Positions 42,768 to 53,035 of a DNA stretch of 64,000 bases are shown in pieces. This DNA is from Halomonas sp. 328. GTDB lineage: Bacteria; Pseudomonadota; Gammaproteobacteria; Pseudomonadales; Halomonadaceae. Every line of letters starts with the position of its first letter. Position 1 is the stretch's first letter. The position numbers and the translations under genes were made by a program. The notes below the pieces were generated by a model, which did not search any database, had not been told where the DNA came from, and saw only the letters and a list, made by a program, of their open reading frames with translations. The stretch lies in the NCBI RefSeq assembly GCF_015645095.1, contig NZ_JADOTW010000025.1, positions 1-64,000 on the forward strand, given 5' to 3'.

Positions 42768-43868
42768 CTAGAAGCGGGCGACCTTTAGGGTCGCCGTACT
42801 CATATCGCCGGGCAGGCGGATACGTCCCAGGTCATTGAAGTCGTCATCATAGATGGCGATATCGCTGGAGGCGCCGCCCAGATAGATCCGCGAGCCGTCG
42901 TAGGAGGTGTTGATCACGTAGTAGGTGTGGTCGAGATCGATCACCTCGACGATCTCCCGGGTGCGGGCATCCAGCTTGCTGAGCTGGGTGTAGACCCCAT
43001 AGAAGATATCGCGCTCGCGGGGGTCGGAGACCATGGAGAAGATGATGAACTCGAAGGGGGCGATCTCCTTGTTCTCGGTCTCGCCGCTGGCCAGGTCGAC
43101 CCGGCTGATGCCCCAGTGCCAGGCCTCGTTCTCCTCGCCGGGATGCTCCGCCACCGTATAGGGCCTCAGGAACTCATTGGTCACCTCGCCGGTGGACCAC
43201 ATGGCCAGGGAGTCGGGCGGGCTGAAGCCGGGGCGATCCCAGTGACGATTGGCGATGGCGACCTCGGTCTCGCCGCTCTGCGGATCGACCCGATAGATAT
43301 CCGCCCCGGCCAGGTAGAGATAGCCGTCCTCGGCGGCGCCCATGGTGGTCACCTGACGCGGCGCCGGGAAGGTGGCGAGGGGTTCGGCATCGAGCCCCGC
43401 CGCGGTGTCATAGACCGCCAGTTGGGGCGCCAGCACCTCGTAATGATCGCGGTGCAGGCGTACCCGATCCTGCACCGTATAGAGGCGGCTACCGTCGGGA
43501 CTCAGTGCCAGGGAGGCCGTGGCCTTGGCGCGCACATTGCCACTGGACTGGCGGGCGCGGAACACCTCTTCGCAGTTGGTGAGGTCGATGCCCACCACGT
43601 CTTCCCAGCGATTATGCAGCACATAGGCGATGCGCTCGTCCGGGGAGAGCTGCAGGGTGCCGGAGCCGAAGGCGCCCTCCACGTCGCAGCTGCGCACGAT
43701 CTCCCGGGCCTCGGGGTCGATCACATGCAGCTGGTTGGGACGGGCCATGGTCACCAGGTACTCGCGTACCTCCTCGGCCTCGGCAGTATCGACCAGCAGG
43801 GGCTGGGCGGCGAGGGCCAGCAGGCCCGCCAGGGTCAGGTTGAGCGGCTTCATCACAGGGTTTCTCAT
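42768..43868 (-). CDS. qhpB: QhpB, beta subunit of quinohemoprotein amine dehydrogenase
   Basis: A 366-residue periplasmic subunit with a seven-bladed propeller built from repeats such as QLHVIDPEAREIVRSCDV, LQLSPDERIAYVLHN and LSPDGSRLYTVQD. The signal peptide ends near TAEA (residue 31). The ATG at 43868 overlaps the qhpC stop (TGATG), with GGAGG 9 bp before it. It forms part of the amine-binding cleft with the small QhpC subunit. Confidence 0.92.
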   Translation of the reverse strand: MRNPVMKPLNLTLAGLLALAAQPLLVDTAEAEEVREYLVTMARPNQLHVIDPEAREIVRSCDVEGAFGSGTLQLSPDERIAYVLHNRWEDVVGIDLTNCEEVFRARQSSGNVRAKATASLALSPDGSRLYTVQDRVRLHRDHYEVLAPQLAVYDTAAGLDAEPLATFPAPRQVTTMGAAEDGYLYLAGADIYRVDPQSGETEVAIANRHWDRPGFSPPDSLAMWSTGEVTNEFLRPYTVAEHPGEENEAWHWGISRVDLASGETENKEIAPFEFIIFSMVSDPRERDIFYGVYTQLSKLDARTREIVEVIDLDHTYYVINTSYDGSRIYLGGASSDIAIYDDDFNDLGRIRLPGDMSTATLKVARF

Positions 43869-44230
43869 CACTTCTCGCCTCCCGGGTAGACGCTGTCGAG
43901 CTTGCGCCAGTCGTCCTCGGCGCGGTCGGCCCCATCCCCCCAGTGGGGGTAGGTGTTCATGGTGTCCGGCACCTGGGCGGGCCACCAGCAGGGGTCGGCG
44001 CAGCCGTAGAGGTCCGCCTCCATGGGCTGGCAGAGCGAGGCCACGCCGCCGAAGGGGTCCACCTCCCAGCCCGGGTCGAAGCTGGAGGTACAGCCGGCGA
44101 TGGTCTGCATGGCCTGGACCTCCTCCAGGGCCTCCGGGGTCGCGGCCCGCTCCATCTCCCGGGCCTTGCGGTTGAGGGGCGCCAGCCCCAGCTGGGTCAT
44201 GGTCTTGTTGTTATCACTGTGATTGCTCAT
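43868..44230 (-). CDS. qhpC: QhpC, gamma subunit carrying the CTQ cofactor
   Basis: A 120-residue precursor of the catalytic small subunit. The mature-like part (about residues 41-120) has Cys47, 67, 77, 81, Glu56, Asp73, Asp89 and Trp83. With an offset of 40 these match the known thioether crosslinks Cys7-Glu16, Cys27-Asp33, Cys41-Asp49 and the quinone pair Cys37-Trp43. The stretch [20 protein letters not shown] is diagnostic. The first 40 residues are the leader removed by QhpE. Start and stop overlap the neighbours. Confidence 0.95.
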   Translation of the reverse strand: MSNHSDNNKTMTQLGLAPLNRKAREMERAATPEALEEVQAMQTIAGCTSSFDPGWEVDPFGGVASLCQPMEADLYGCADPCWWPAQVPDTMNTYPHWGDGADRAEDDWRKLDSVYPGGEK

Positions 44231-44319
44231 ACACTCTGCCTCCCGGCCAGGGGGACTTCTGGTCGAATATCCGTCGGGGTTGCCGCCTTGCGGTCGGCGA
44301 GCTGCTTGTCAGGATTCAT
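44227..44319 (-). CDS. Micro-ORF copy 2 between qhpD and qhpC
   Basis: A 30-codon frame, [14 protein letters not shown]... ending PLAGRQSV, overlaps copy 1 upstream and qhpC downstream by ATGA-type junctions. GGGAGG precedes the next start inside its own end. It differs from copy 1 in three residues near the end (DG to EV, final A to V). No family is recognised. Conservation of frame and junctions in both repeats suggests translation, at least for coupling. Confidence 0.6.
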   Translation of the reverse strand: MNPDKQLADRKAATPTDIRPEVPLAGRQSV

Positions 44320-44408
44320 GCGCTCTGCCTCCCGGCCAGGGGACCGTCTGGTCGAATATCAGTCGGGGTTGCCGCCTTGCGGTCGGCGAGCTGCTTGTCA
44401 GGATTCAT
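44316..44408 (-). CDS. Micro-ORF copy 1 between qhpD and qhpC
   Basis: A 30-codon frame that starts in the qhpD stop (GCATGA) and reads [14 protein letters not shown]... ending [11 protein letters not shown], the same ending as QhpD itself ([10 protein letters not shown]). The ribosome site GGGAGG lies in the qhpD end. The peptide is hydrophilic and lacks cysteine. It is unknown in the Qhp systems I can recall. It may be a leftover of duplication or a real small partner. Confidence 0.6.
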   Translation of the reverse strand: MNPDKQLADRKAATPTDIRPDGPLAGRQSA

Positions 44409-45832
44409 GCGCTCTGCCTCCCGGCCAGAGGGCCATCGAGAAACTCGGGATTATGACGCAGGATGCGCGCGTAAGCCTGGATGCCGAAATCGACCCAGTC
44501 GCGCATCAGGTCGCAGTAGTGGTAGGTGGGGGTCATGGGGTCGCCGTAGCGGGCATAGCTCTCGTGATAACAGCCACCGGAGCAGAGGTTGCGGATCCGG
44601 CAGTCGCTGCAGCCCCGCTCGCTGCGGTCGCTCCTGGCCTCGATAAACTGCTTGAGGCCGGCGTGATCGAGCCCCGCGTCGACGTTGCCGAAGGTCGGCA
44701 TCTCCGAGCCGGTGAAGCGGTGGCAGAGATGCACGTCGCCGGCATGATCCACCGACACCAGCCCCAGGCCGGCACCGCAGGGCACCGCCTTGCTGCGCCC
44801 CTCCCAGAGATCGGTGAGCAGCTGGTTGAAGTTGCCGAAGCCGATATCGCGGCCCTCGATGGCGGCCGCCACGGCGCGCTCGCCGAGCGTGACCATGCCG
44901 TCGAAGACCGTCTTGAGCTCCTCGCCGGTGAGGTTGTAGGCGGCCATGTCGCCGGAGGTGACCGGGGCGAAGCCCGCCTCGGCGAAGCCCAGCTCGTTGA
45001 CCAGGTGATCGTGGATGCCGATCACGTCGGTGATGCCGCGGGTCAGGGTGACCCGGGCCCCCACCGGCCGCGAGCGGTAGCCGGCCAGCAGCGGCTTGAT
45101 GCGCTTGGCCACCAGGTCATAGGTGCCCTGGCCGTTGACGGCGATGCGGTTCTTGTCATGGACCGCCTTGGGCCCGTCCATGCTTACCGTCAGGCCGAAG
45201 CGATGGGCATCGAAGAAGGCGATCTTCTCTTCGTTGAGCAGGGTGGCGTTGGTGGTCAGGGTGAAGTCCACCGCCTTGCCGAGGCCGTGGATGCGTTGCT
45301 CGGCCCAGGCCACCACCTCGCGGATCAGCGGCATGTTGCTGAGCGGCTCGCCGCCGAAGAAGACGATGTTGTAGCGGTCGCGGTGCGGCGCCTCGCGCAA
45401 CATCATCTCGATGGAGGCCTGGGCGGTGGCCAGGTCCATCTTCTTGCCGTCCCGGGGGTTGTCCAGGTCTTCCTTGTAGCAGTAGCTGCAGCTCAGGTTG
45501 CAGCCGGTGTTGACGTTGAGTACCACGGTGGAGAGCGGAAACTGCTCCACCTCGACCCTGGGGTTGTAGGCCTGCACCGCGCCATCGGTGACCAGCTTCA
45601 GCGCCTTGAGCTGCGCCAGGCGCGCCTCGATGTCGTCGCCGCTGGCCCGCCGGGTCAGCCGCGCCGGCAGGGCCCGGCTATCGAGCCCCTCCCCGCGCCC
45701 GGCCAGGGCGAGGAGTTCCTCGCTCAGGGCGTCCGGGGCGAACAGGCTGGTGGTGGGGATATGGAACCACAGCGGCTGGCCTTCCACCTCCACCCGGTGC
45801 AGGTTCTGGGGTATCGCTTGCAAGATTCCCAT
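44405..45832 (-). CDS. qhpD: QhpD, radical SAM maturase for QhpC crosslinks
   Basis: A 475-residue radical SAM/SPASM enzyme. The 4Fe-4S motif is CNLSCSYC (Cys111, 115, 118). GGEPLS is the SAM-binding region. The C-terminal SPASM cysteines include CSDCRIRNLCSGGCYHE. It makes the thioether bonds between Cys and Asp/Glu in QhpC. The ATG at 45832 follows AGGAG by 7 bp. It lies 20 bp after qhpA and is followed by two micro-ORFs whose ends copy its C-terminus. Confidence 0.95.
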   Translation of the reverse strand: MGILQAIPQNLHRVEVEGQPLWFHIPTTSLFAPDALSEELLALAGRGEGLDSRALPARLTRRASGDDIEARLAQLKALKLVTDGAVQAYNPRVEVEQFPLSTVVLNVNTGCNLSCSYCYKEDLDNPRDGKKMDLATAQASIEMMLREAPHRDRYNIVFFGGEPLSNMPLIREVVAWAEQRIHGLGKAVDFTLTTNATLLNEEKIAFFDAHRFGLTVSMDGPKAVHDKNRIAVNGQGTYDLVAKRIKPLLAGYRSRPVGARVTLTRGITDVIGIHDHLVNELGFAEAGFAPVTSGDMAAYNLTGEELKTVFDGMVTLGERAVAAAIEGRDIGFGNFNQLLTDLWEGRSKAVPCGAGLGLVSVDHAGDVHLCHRFTGSEMPTFGNVDAGLDHAGLKQFIEARSDRSERGCSDCRIRNLCSGGCYHESYARYGDPMTPTYHYCDLMRDWVDFGIQAYARILRHNPEFLDGPLAGRQSA

Positions 45833-45852
45833 GATGCTCTCCTGGTCCTGGG

Positions 45853-47418
45853 TTAGCGAAGCGGCGGGTTGTTCCAGCGCTGCACGGTGACGATCAGCTG
45901 CGCCTCGTCCTGGACGGTTTCCTGGCCCACCACGCTGGCGGTGACCCGCAGGTTGCCGACATTGTTGGCGTTGTACTGCCGCAGCGGATTGGGGCCGGCG
46001 CCGGCCGGCGAGAAGATGCCGGTGGCGGCGTCCAGCACGCCGGCGAACTTGGCGTCCTCGTCGCGCTCGGCGATCTCGTCCCAGGGGGCGACGCTCCAGC
46101 GCACCGGCACCTGGCCGAGCGGAATGGCCTCCTCGCCCTCGCCCAGGTAGCCCAGGGCACTGAAGACGCCGCTCACCGGCGGGGTGCGGTCGTTGCCGAT
46201 GCGCGCCACGCCGAGCGCCGGGCTGACCTCGAGGCGGTCCACGCGCTGGTAGCCGGCGAGCAATTGCTCGTGGCGCCGGTCGCCGACGACCACCGGCAGC
46301 CAGCCAGGCGTCAGGTCGGCGGCCACCTCCACGTCGAGCACCAGGCGGGTGTCGCCGCGCTCGATCACCTCGCGCACCGTGACGCCCTCGCCCAGGTCGA
46401 TCTCGCCCTCCCCGAGGCCCTGGCCCAGCAGCACCAGGCGGCGACGCTCGCCGGCCTTCAGCGACGCCGGCAGGCTGGCGACCAGGCCCGGCGCGGCGGC
46501 CTCGCTGGGCACCATGGTGACCTGCATACCGAAGGCCTCGTCGTGGTCGTCGAAGATGCGTCCGCCGGGGCGCGCCTCGGAGAGGTCCAGCACCTGCTTG
46601 AAGTCGCGGCCGTTGAGGCTCAGGTTGGCACGCCACTCGTAGCCGGTATAGACGATGGCCTGGCCCGCGCCCTCGAGCGAGCGCCCGCTGGTGAAGGCGC
46701 CGGCCAGGCTCAGGGCATAGGCGTCCTCGCCCTCGGCGGCACTGATGGTGACGTCGGCATAGAAGTCGCCCTCGCCGGGCCAGTGGCCCCAGAGCTGCCA
46801 GTCGCCCTCGGGGGAGCCCCCCTCGGCCTGCTGCCAGGCGTCCCAGGCCGCGCTCTCGAGGCCCTGGGTCTCGGCGAGCCAGGGGGCGATCTCATCCAGG
46901 GCGAGATCGAACCAGTCGCGATCCCGGGCCATGGCCTGGTACTCGATGGTCTGGAACTGGCCCACATGGAAGTGCATCAGGTGTTCCCACTCCTCCAGGG
47001 GGCGCCGCTGCAGCTGGGCGCGGCCACCGGTATGGCAGCGGGCACACATCTCCTGGTAGCTGGGGTGGTCGAAGGACTCGATGCGGTTGAGGCGGCGCTC
47101 AATCAGCGCACGCTGGGGGGCGCTCTCCTCGGGGGCCAGGCCCCGGGTATCGGCCAGGTACTTGACGATATCGCGACGCGCCTCGCCGGGCAGTTCCAGG
47201 CCGTGCATCAGTTGCATGCGCGCCACCGTCATGTCCCAGCCTTCTGGGGTCTTGCGCTGGGCACTGATGCGGCTCCAGCCGTTGTCGCCGTTACCGACCT
47301 GATGGCAACCGGAGCAGTAGCGATTGATGGCCTCCTCGCCGGGGTCGGCGCCGGCCATCAGCGGGGTCGAGGCGATGGCCACCAGACAGAGGCCTCGCAG
47401 GGGGGACAGCGTTCTCAA
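45853..47418 (-). CDS. qhpA: QhpA, diheme alpha subunit of quinohemoprotein amine dehydrogenase
   Basis: A 521-residue periplasmic subunit with a signal peptide and two heme c sites, CSGCH (residues 35-39) and CARCH (125-129). Beta-rich domains follow (residues 190-500). It passes electrons from the quinone in QhpC to cytochromes. The start is TTG at 47418, 8 bp after GAGGAG. It is the first gene of the minus-strand operon and has a sigma-54-type promoter candidate and an enhancer palindrome upstream. Confidence 0.95.
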   Translation of the reverse strand: MRTLSPLRGLCLVAIASTPLMAGADPGEEAINRYCSGCHQVGNGDNGWSRISAQRKTPEGWDMTVARMQLMHGLELPGEARRDIVKYLADTRGLAPEESAPQRALIERRLNRIESFDHPSYQEMCARCHTGGRAQLQRRPLEEWEHLMHFHVGQFQTIEYQAMARDRDWFDLALDEIAPWLAETQGLESAAWDAWQQAEGGSPEGDWQLWGHWPGEGDFYADVTISAAEGEDAYALSLAGAFTSGRSLEGAGQAIVYTGYEWRANLSLNGRDFKQVLDLSEARPGGRIFDDHDEAFGMQVTMVPSEAAAPGLVASLPASLKAGERRRLVLLGQGLGEGEIDLGEGVTVREVIERGDTRLVLDVEVAADLTPGWLPVVVGDRRHEQLLAGYQRVDRLEVSPALGVARIGNDRTPPVSGVFSALGYLGEGEEAIPLGQVPVRWSVAPWDEIAERDEDAKFAGVLDAATGIFSPAGAGPNPLRQYNANNVGNLRVTASVVGQETVQDEAQLIVTVQRWNNPPLR

Positions 47419-47481
47419 GGCAATCTCTCCTCGTTGTTATTGTCAGGCACTGGGGGCCAGAGCCCGCCATGTCAGTGACTA

Positions 47482-47497
47482 TGGAAGTTCCGGGCCA
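47482..47497 (-). promoter_or_regulatory. Candidate sigma-54 promoter of the qhp operon
   Basis: On the minus strand TGGCCC-GGAAC-TTCCA resembles TGGCAC-N5-TTGCW, but has CC for GC in the -12 element. It lies 64 bp before the qhpA start. The enhancer copy 47574-47590 ends 77 bp upstream, the same distance class as in the aldehyde dehydrogenase promoter. The imperfect -12 makes this a candidate only. Confidence 0.5.
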
Positions 47498-47573
47498 GCA
47501 GCTGTTTTTTATCGTTATATCAAGCCACTACCCCATAACCCGAGGACTGACGGGGCACCCCGCCCGGGCCCGG

Positions 47574-47590
47574 TGTCGCAGCCTGGGACA
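47574..47590 (-). promoter_or_regulatory. Enhancer site of the qhp operon
   Basis: On the minus strand TGTCCCAGGCTGCGACA is identical in 16 of 17 bases to the site at 35903-35919 and has the same orientation relative to its operon. A second half-site, GCGACA, lies 26 bp further upstream (47600-47605), mirroring the pair in front of the aldehyde dehydrogenase. Confidence 0.78.
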
Positions 47591-47630
47591 GTCCGGGCGT
47601 GTCGCCTTGCGACGCCGGGTTAGTAACGCA

Positions 47631-47666
47631 CAACGCCGCCCCCGTGGCGACACGGGGGCGGCGTTG
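47631..47666 (-). terminator. Large hairpin after fadA
   Basis: A perfect 16-bp stem (CAACGCCGCCCCCGTG / CACGGGGGCGGCGTTG) with a GCGA loop, 33 bp after the fadA stop. There is no strong T-tract. It probably ends or protects the fadBA message and insulates the divergently placed qhp operon. Confidence 0.72.
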
Positions 47667-47698
47667 CGGGGCCAACGCTAGGTTGGCGAGGGTGGGGC

Positions 47699-48889
<1,191 letters not shown>

Positions 48890-48901
48890 TCAGGCGGTGG
48901 A

Positions 48902-51064
48902 TCAGGCGTAGAAGCGGGCGCCGTCGGCGGCCATCTGACGCAGTGTCTCGGTGGGGGCGTAGAGGGGCCCCAGCTCCTCGGCCAGGCACTCGGCCTGGGC
49001 CACGAACTCGGCCACGCCCAGGGCGTCGATGTAGCGCAGGGCGCCACCGCGGAACGGCGGGAAGCCGATGCCGTAGATCAGCGCCATGTCCGCCTCGGCG
49101 GCGCTGCCGACGATACCGTCTTCCAGGCAGCGCACCGTCTCCAGGCAGAGCGGCACCATCATGCGGGCGATGATCTCCTCGTCGGAGAGCTCGCGGCTCT
49201 CCTTGGCCACTTCCTTGACCAGGGCGATGGCGGCCTCGTCCACCACCTTCTTCGGCTTGCCCTTCTTGTCTTCCTCGTAGGCGTAGAAGCCCTTGGCGTT
49301 CTTCTGGCCCAGGCGCTCGCGCTCGAACATCAGCTGGATGGCGCTCTTGTCGCCGCCGCCACCCAGGCTACCCATGCGCTCCGGGAAGCCCTCGGCCATC
49401 ACCTCGCCGGCGTGCACGGCGGTGTCCATGCCCACCACGTCGAGCAGGTAGGCGGGGCCCATGGGCCAGCCGAACTTCTCCATCAGCTTGTCGACGCGCT
49501 GGAAGTCGGCGCCCTGCTCCATCAGCAGGCTGAAGCCGCCGAAGTAGGGGAAGAGCACCCGGTTGACCAGGAAGCCCGGGCAGTCGTTGACCACGATGGG
49601 GGTCTTGCCCATGGCGCGGGCGTAGGCCACGGTGGCCGCCACGGCGGCGTCGCTGCTCTTCTCGCCGCGGATCACCTCGACCAGGGGCATGCGATGCACC
49701 GGGTTGAAGAAGTGCATGCCGCAGAAGTTCTCGGGACGCTTGAGATTCCGGGCCAGGCGATCGATGGAGATGGTCGAGGTGTTGGAGGTGAGGATGGTCT
49801 TCTCGTCCACCAGGCCTTCCAGCTCGGTGAGGACCGCCTCCTTGACCTTGGGGTTCTCGACCACCGCCTCGACCACCAGGTCGACGTGACCGAAGTCGCC
49901 ATAGGAGAGGGTCGGGCGAATGTGGCTGAGCTTCTCGGCCATCTGCTCGGTGGTCAGCTTCTTGCGTTCCACCTGCTTGGCGAACAGCTTGCGGGCCTCC
50001 TTGAGGCCCAGCTCCAGGGCCTCCTCCTTGATGTCCTTCATCAGGATGGGGGTGCCCTTGGAGGCGCTCTGGTAGGCGATGCCGCCGCCCATGATACCGG
50101 CGCCCAGCACCGCGGCCTGCTGGATCGGCTCGACCTGCTTCTCGTACTGGCCGGCCTTCTTCTTGACCAGCTGGTCGTTGAGGAAGAGGCCCACCAGGTT
50201 GAAGCAGACGTCGGTCTTGGCCAGCTTGGCGAAGGCCTTGGCCTCGATGGCCTGGGCCCGCTCGCGGGACTCCCCGGCGCCCTTCTGGATCACCTTGATC
50301 GACTCCACCGGCGCCGGGTAGTGCGGCCCGGCCTTGCCGGCCACATAGCCCTTGGCGGTCTCGAAGGCCATCATCTGCTCGATGGGGCCGAGCTTGAGCG
50401 GCGAGGTCTTCTCGGCGCGGCGGGCCCGGTAGTCCAGCTCACCGCTGGCGGCACGGGCCAGCAGGTCCAGGGCCGCGGCCTCGAGCTGATCCCCCGGTAC
50501 CACCGCATCCACGGCGCCCATCTTGAGGGCCGCCGCGGCCTTGTTCTCGGTACCGCCGGCGATCCACTCGATGGCGTTGTCGGCGCCGATCAGCCGCGGC
50601 AGGCGCACGCAGCCGCCCCAGCCCGGCAGGATGCCCAGCTTGGTCTCGGGCAGGCCCAGCTTGGCGGAGTCGGCCATCACCCGGTAATCGGTGGTCAGGG
50701 CCACTTCGCAGCCGCCGCCCAGGGCGATGCCGTTGATGGCGGTGACGGTGGGAAAGGGAAGATCCTCGATGGCATTGAAGATGGCGTGGACCCGCTGGTT
50801 CATCTCCACCAGGAAGGCCTCGTCCTTCTCGAAGACGCCATGGAACTCGGTGATATCGGCGCCGACGATAAAGACCGCCTTGGCGCTATCGATCACCAGC
50901 CCCTGAAGGCCGCTCTCGGCCTGGAGCGCCTTGACGGCCTCGCCCAGCTCCTCGATCACGGCACCGGAGAGCTTGTTGACGGATTCGTCCTTGAGGTCGA
51001 AGGTGAGTCGGGCGATCCCCTCGCCGTTCTTCGCCACCGTGATGGCATTGCCTTGATAAATCAT
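48902..51064 (-). CDS. fadB: FadB, multifunctional enoyl-CoA hydratase/3-hydroxyacyl-CoA dehydrogenase
   Basis: A 720-residue alpha subunit of the fatty-acid oxidation complex. The crotonase domain (residues 1-190) shows [24 protein letters not shown] and [12 protein letters not shown]. The NAD domain has [18 protein letters not shown] and the catalytic His in [17 protein letters not shown]. The ATG at 51064 ([10 protein letters not shown]) matches E. coli and Pseudomonas FadB. A PsrA-like palindrome lies about 50 bp upstream. Confidence 0.96.
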   Translation of the reverse strand: MIYQGNAITVAKNGEGIARLTFDLKDESVNKLSGAVIEELGEAVKALQAESGLQGLVIDSAKAVFIVGADITEFHGVFEKDEAFLVEMNQRVHAIFNAIEDLPFPTVTAINGIALGGGCEVALTTDYRVMADSAKLGLPETKLGILPGWGGCVRLPRLIGADNAIEWIAGGTENKAAAALKMGAVDAVVPGDQLEAAALDLLARAASGELDYRARRAEKTSPLKLGPIEQMMAFETAKGYVAGKAGPHYPAPVESIKVIQKGAGESRERAQAIEAKAFAKLAKTDVCFNLVGLFLNDQLVKKKAGQYEKQVEPIQQAAVLGAGIMGGGIAYQSASKGTPILMKDIKEEALELGLKEARKLFAKQVERKKLTTEQMAEKLSHIRPTLSYGDFGHVDLVVEAVVENPKVKEAVLTELEGLVDEKTILTSNTSTISIDRLARNLKRPENFCGMHFFNPVHRMPLVEVIRGEKSSDAAVAATVAYARAMGKTPIVVNDCPGFLVNRVLFPYFGGFSLLMEQGADFQRVDKLMEKFGWPMGPAYLLDVVGMDTAVHAGEVMAEGFPERMGSLGGGGDKSAIQLMFERERLGQKNAKGFYAYEEDKKGKPKKVVDEAAIALVKEVAKESRELSDEEIIARMMVPLCLETVRCLEDGIVGSAAEADMALIYGIGFPPFRGGALRYIDALGVAEFVAQAECLAEELGPLYAPTETLRQMAADGARFYA

Positions 51065-51110
51065 CCACGTATCTCCACACAGGGTTGGATGCCGGAAGAC
51101 GGTATGCATT

Positions 51111-51124
51111 CATACGGCCGTTTG
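51111..51124. promoter_or_regulatory. PsrA-like operator upstream of fadBA
   Basis: CATAC-GGCC-GTTTG is one base from the symmetric form CAAAC-N4-GTTTG bound by PsrA, the TetR-type fatty-acid regulator of pseudomonads and halomonads. Its place about 50 bp before fadB fits repression of beta-oxidation genes. Confidence 0.5.
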
Positions 51125-51297
51125 ATTTGTGGCTAGCTTGGTTCAGCTTGGCCGCGACGTCAAGTCCCCTTCTCTCGGCGAATGGTCGATACTGAATCCG
51201 ACTGCGCCATCCTTGCGCCGCTTGTCGTCAGGAGGCGACTCCCACCTTAGCGCCTCCCCTGCTAGCCTGCGCGAAGATTTCCATCACGAGGCCCACG

Positions 51298-52446
51298 ATG
51301 CCTGACACCCCTGCTTCCGCCTCGCCCGATGCGCATCCGCGACTGCGGCGTCTGCAGGGCGGCCTCGAGGCGAGCCTGACCCGGCTTCGCCCCTATCTGT
51401 GGCTATGGCCACCCATCGCCTTCGGCGCCGGCGTGCTGAGTTTCTTCCTGGTGGATCGCCAGCAGTGGCTGGGGGGGGCGCTGGCCCTGGGCATGCTGCT
51501 GGCCTGGGTACTGCTGCTCGGTGAGGGCGTGGTCGGACGGCTGCTGGCCCGCCTCGGTTACCCGACCCTGTCGCGGGGGGTCACCACCTTCGTCGCCCAG
51601 TTGATTCATCAGGAGACGCTGTTCTTCTGCCTGCCCTTCCTGCTGGCCACCACCGTCTGGGCCAGCGGCCAGGCCCTCTTTACCCTGCTGCTGATCGGCC
51701 TGGCCACCCTCTCGATCCTCGACCCCCTCTACTATCGACTGGCCGGACGCTGGCGGTGGCTCTATTTCGCCTTCCACGCCCAGTGCGTCTTCCTGGTGGT
51801 GCTGGTGACCCTGCCACTGCTCTTCTCCCTGAGCACCGCCGAGAGCCTCGGCTATGCCCTGCTGGCCATGGTGGTCTTCGCCCTGCCGAGCCTCACCCAC
51901 CTGCTGCGTCCCAAGGGCTGGCGCAGCTGGCTGGCCCTGCTGGGGGTGGCCCTGCTGCTGGCCGGCGCCGCCTGGTCGGGACGCGCCTGGGTGCCTCCGG
52001 TGCATCTGTGGATGACCGGCAGCGCCCTGGCCCCGCAGCTGGATCGCGAGAGCCGCACCCCGGTGGGCGAGCTCGACCTGACCCCCGAGGCCCTGGCCCG
52101 GGAGGGGCTCTACGCCTATACGGCGATCCGCGCGCCCCGCGGCCTGGAGGAGACCATCTACCACGAATGGCGCCACCAGGGAGAACTGCTCGACCGCATC
52201 CCCCTCAGGGTGCGTGGCGGCCGCGAGGCGGGCTATCGGGCCTGGAGCCACAAGCTCAATTTCCCCGAGGCCCCGAGTGGCGACTGGCGCATCGATATCG
52301 TCACCGGCTCCGGCCAGCGCCTGGGCAGCCTGCGCTTTACGGTGGACGAAACGGCCAGCCAGCAGGCCGATGGCGAGATTCGCGTCCCCACGGGCATCCC
52401 CGGGCTGGAGTGGCGGCGCATGCTGCCAGGCATGCCTCGCGAATAG
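51298..52446 (+). CDS. DUF5924 family membrane protein with DUF2914-like tail
   Basis: A 382-residue protein with six or seven hydrophobic helices (residues 35-235). A periplasmic-looking domain follows, with IYHEWRHQGELLDRIPLRVRGGREAGYRAWSHK-type sequence, as seen in DUF2914. Function is unknown. It is divergent from fadBA with 233 bp between. Confidence 0.85.
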   Translation: MPDTPASASPDAHPRLRRLQGGLEASLTRLRPYLWLWPPIAFGAGVLSFFLVDRQQWLGGALALGMLLAWVLLLGEGVVGRLLARLGYPTLSRGVTTFVAQLIHQETLFFCLPFLLATTVWASGQALFTLLLIGLATLSILDPLYYRLAGRWRWLYFAFHAQCVFLVVLVTLPLLFSLSTAESLGYALLAMVVFALPSLTHLLRPKGWRSWLALLGVALLLAGAAWSGRAWVPPVHLWMTGSALAPQLDRESRTPVGELDLTPEALAREGLYAYTAIRAPRGLEETIYHEWRHQGELLDRIPLRVRGGREAGYRAWSHKLNFPEAPSGDWRIDIVTGSGQRLGSLRFTVDETASQQADGEIRVPTGIPGLEWRRMLPGMPRE

Positions 52447-52568
52447 CGTCACGCCCGGGCCGTCCGACGCTTTTTCCACGCCAAACGATCAACCTACGGC
52501 CGCCAGTGCTTGCAATGGCATCGACGCCTCCGGACAATGTAACAATTAGCCTGCAAACACGAAGACCC

Positions 52569-53012
52569 ATGCACCAGAATATCGGTTTCCGACTCTCTCG
52601 CCTGCCGCGCCTGTGGCGGGCCATCCTCGATCAGCGCCTGGCACCCCTGGGGCTGACCCAGACTCGCTGGGTGACCCTCTACCATCTATGGCGCCTCGGC
52701 GATGGCCAGCCCCAGTGCGACCTGGCCCGGGCCATCGGCGTGGAAGCGCCCTCCCTGGTGCGCACCCTGGATCAGCTCGCCGAACAGGGCCTGGTGGAGC
52801 GCTGCCCCTGCGATCAGGATCGCCGCACCAAGCGGATCTTCCTCACCGAGGCGGCGACCCCTCTGCTGCAGCAGATCGATGCGGTGGTGGCCGAGGCGCG
52901 CCAGGAGATGCTGGCCGGGCTCAGCGACGACGAGGTCTATCAGCTCGACGCCCTGCTGGCGCGGATCGAGGAGAATGGCCTGCGCATTCAGGGTCGCGAC
53001 GGCGAAGGATAA
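52569..53012 (+). CDS. MarR/SlyA family regulator
   Basis: A 147-residue winged-helix regulator with the MarR pattern: LGLTQTRWVTLYHLWRLG, CDLARAIGVEAPSLVRTLDQL, and the wing CDQDRRTKRIFLTEA. It is close to SlyA, including the basic wing. The ribosome site is weak. No adjacent target is obvious. A strong hairpin follows at 53036-53065. Confidence 0.9.
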   Translation: MHQNIGFRLSRLPRLWRAILDQRLAPLGLTQTRWVTLYHLWRLGDGQPQCDLARAIGVEAPSLVRTLDQLAEQGLVERCPCDQDRRTKRIFLTEAATPLLQQIDAVVAEARQEMLAGLSDDEVYQLDALLARIEENGLRIQGRDGEG

Positions 53013-53035
53013 GCCTCGCCCTTAGGCCCCTCATG

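Larger units (their letters stand above)
44227..44431 (-). repeat. Tandem 89-bp repeat in the qhp operon
   Basis: Two near-identical 89-bp units (ATG to ATG, 44319-44231 and 44408-44320 on the minus strand) follow each other. A partial third copy of the unit end (CTGGCCGGGAGGCAGAG) forms the last codons of qhpD. Differences are a few bases only, so the duplication is recent or maintained. Confidence 0.92.
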
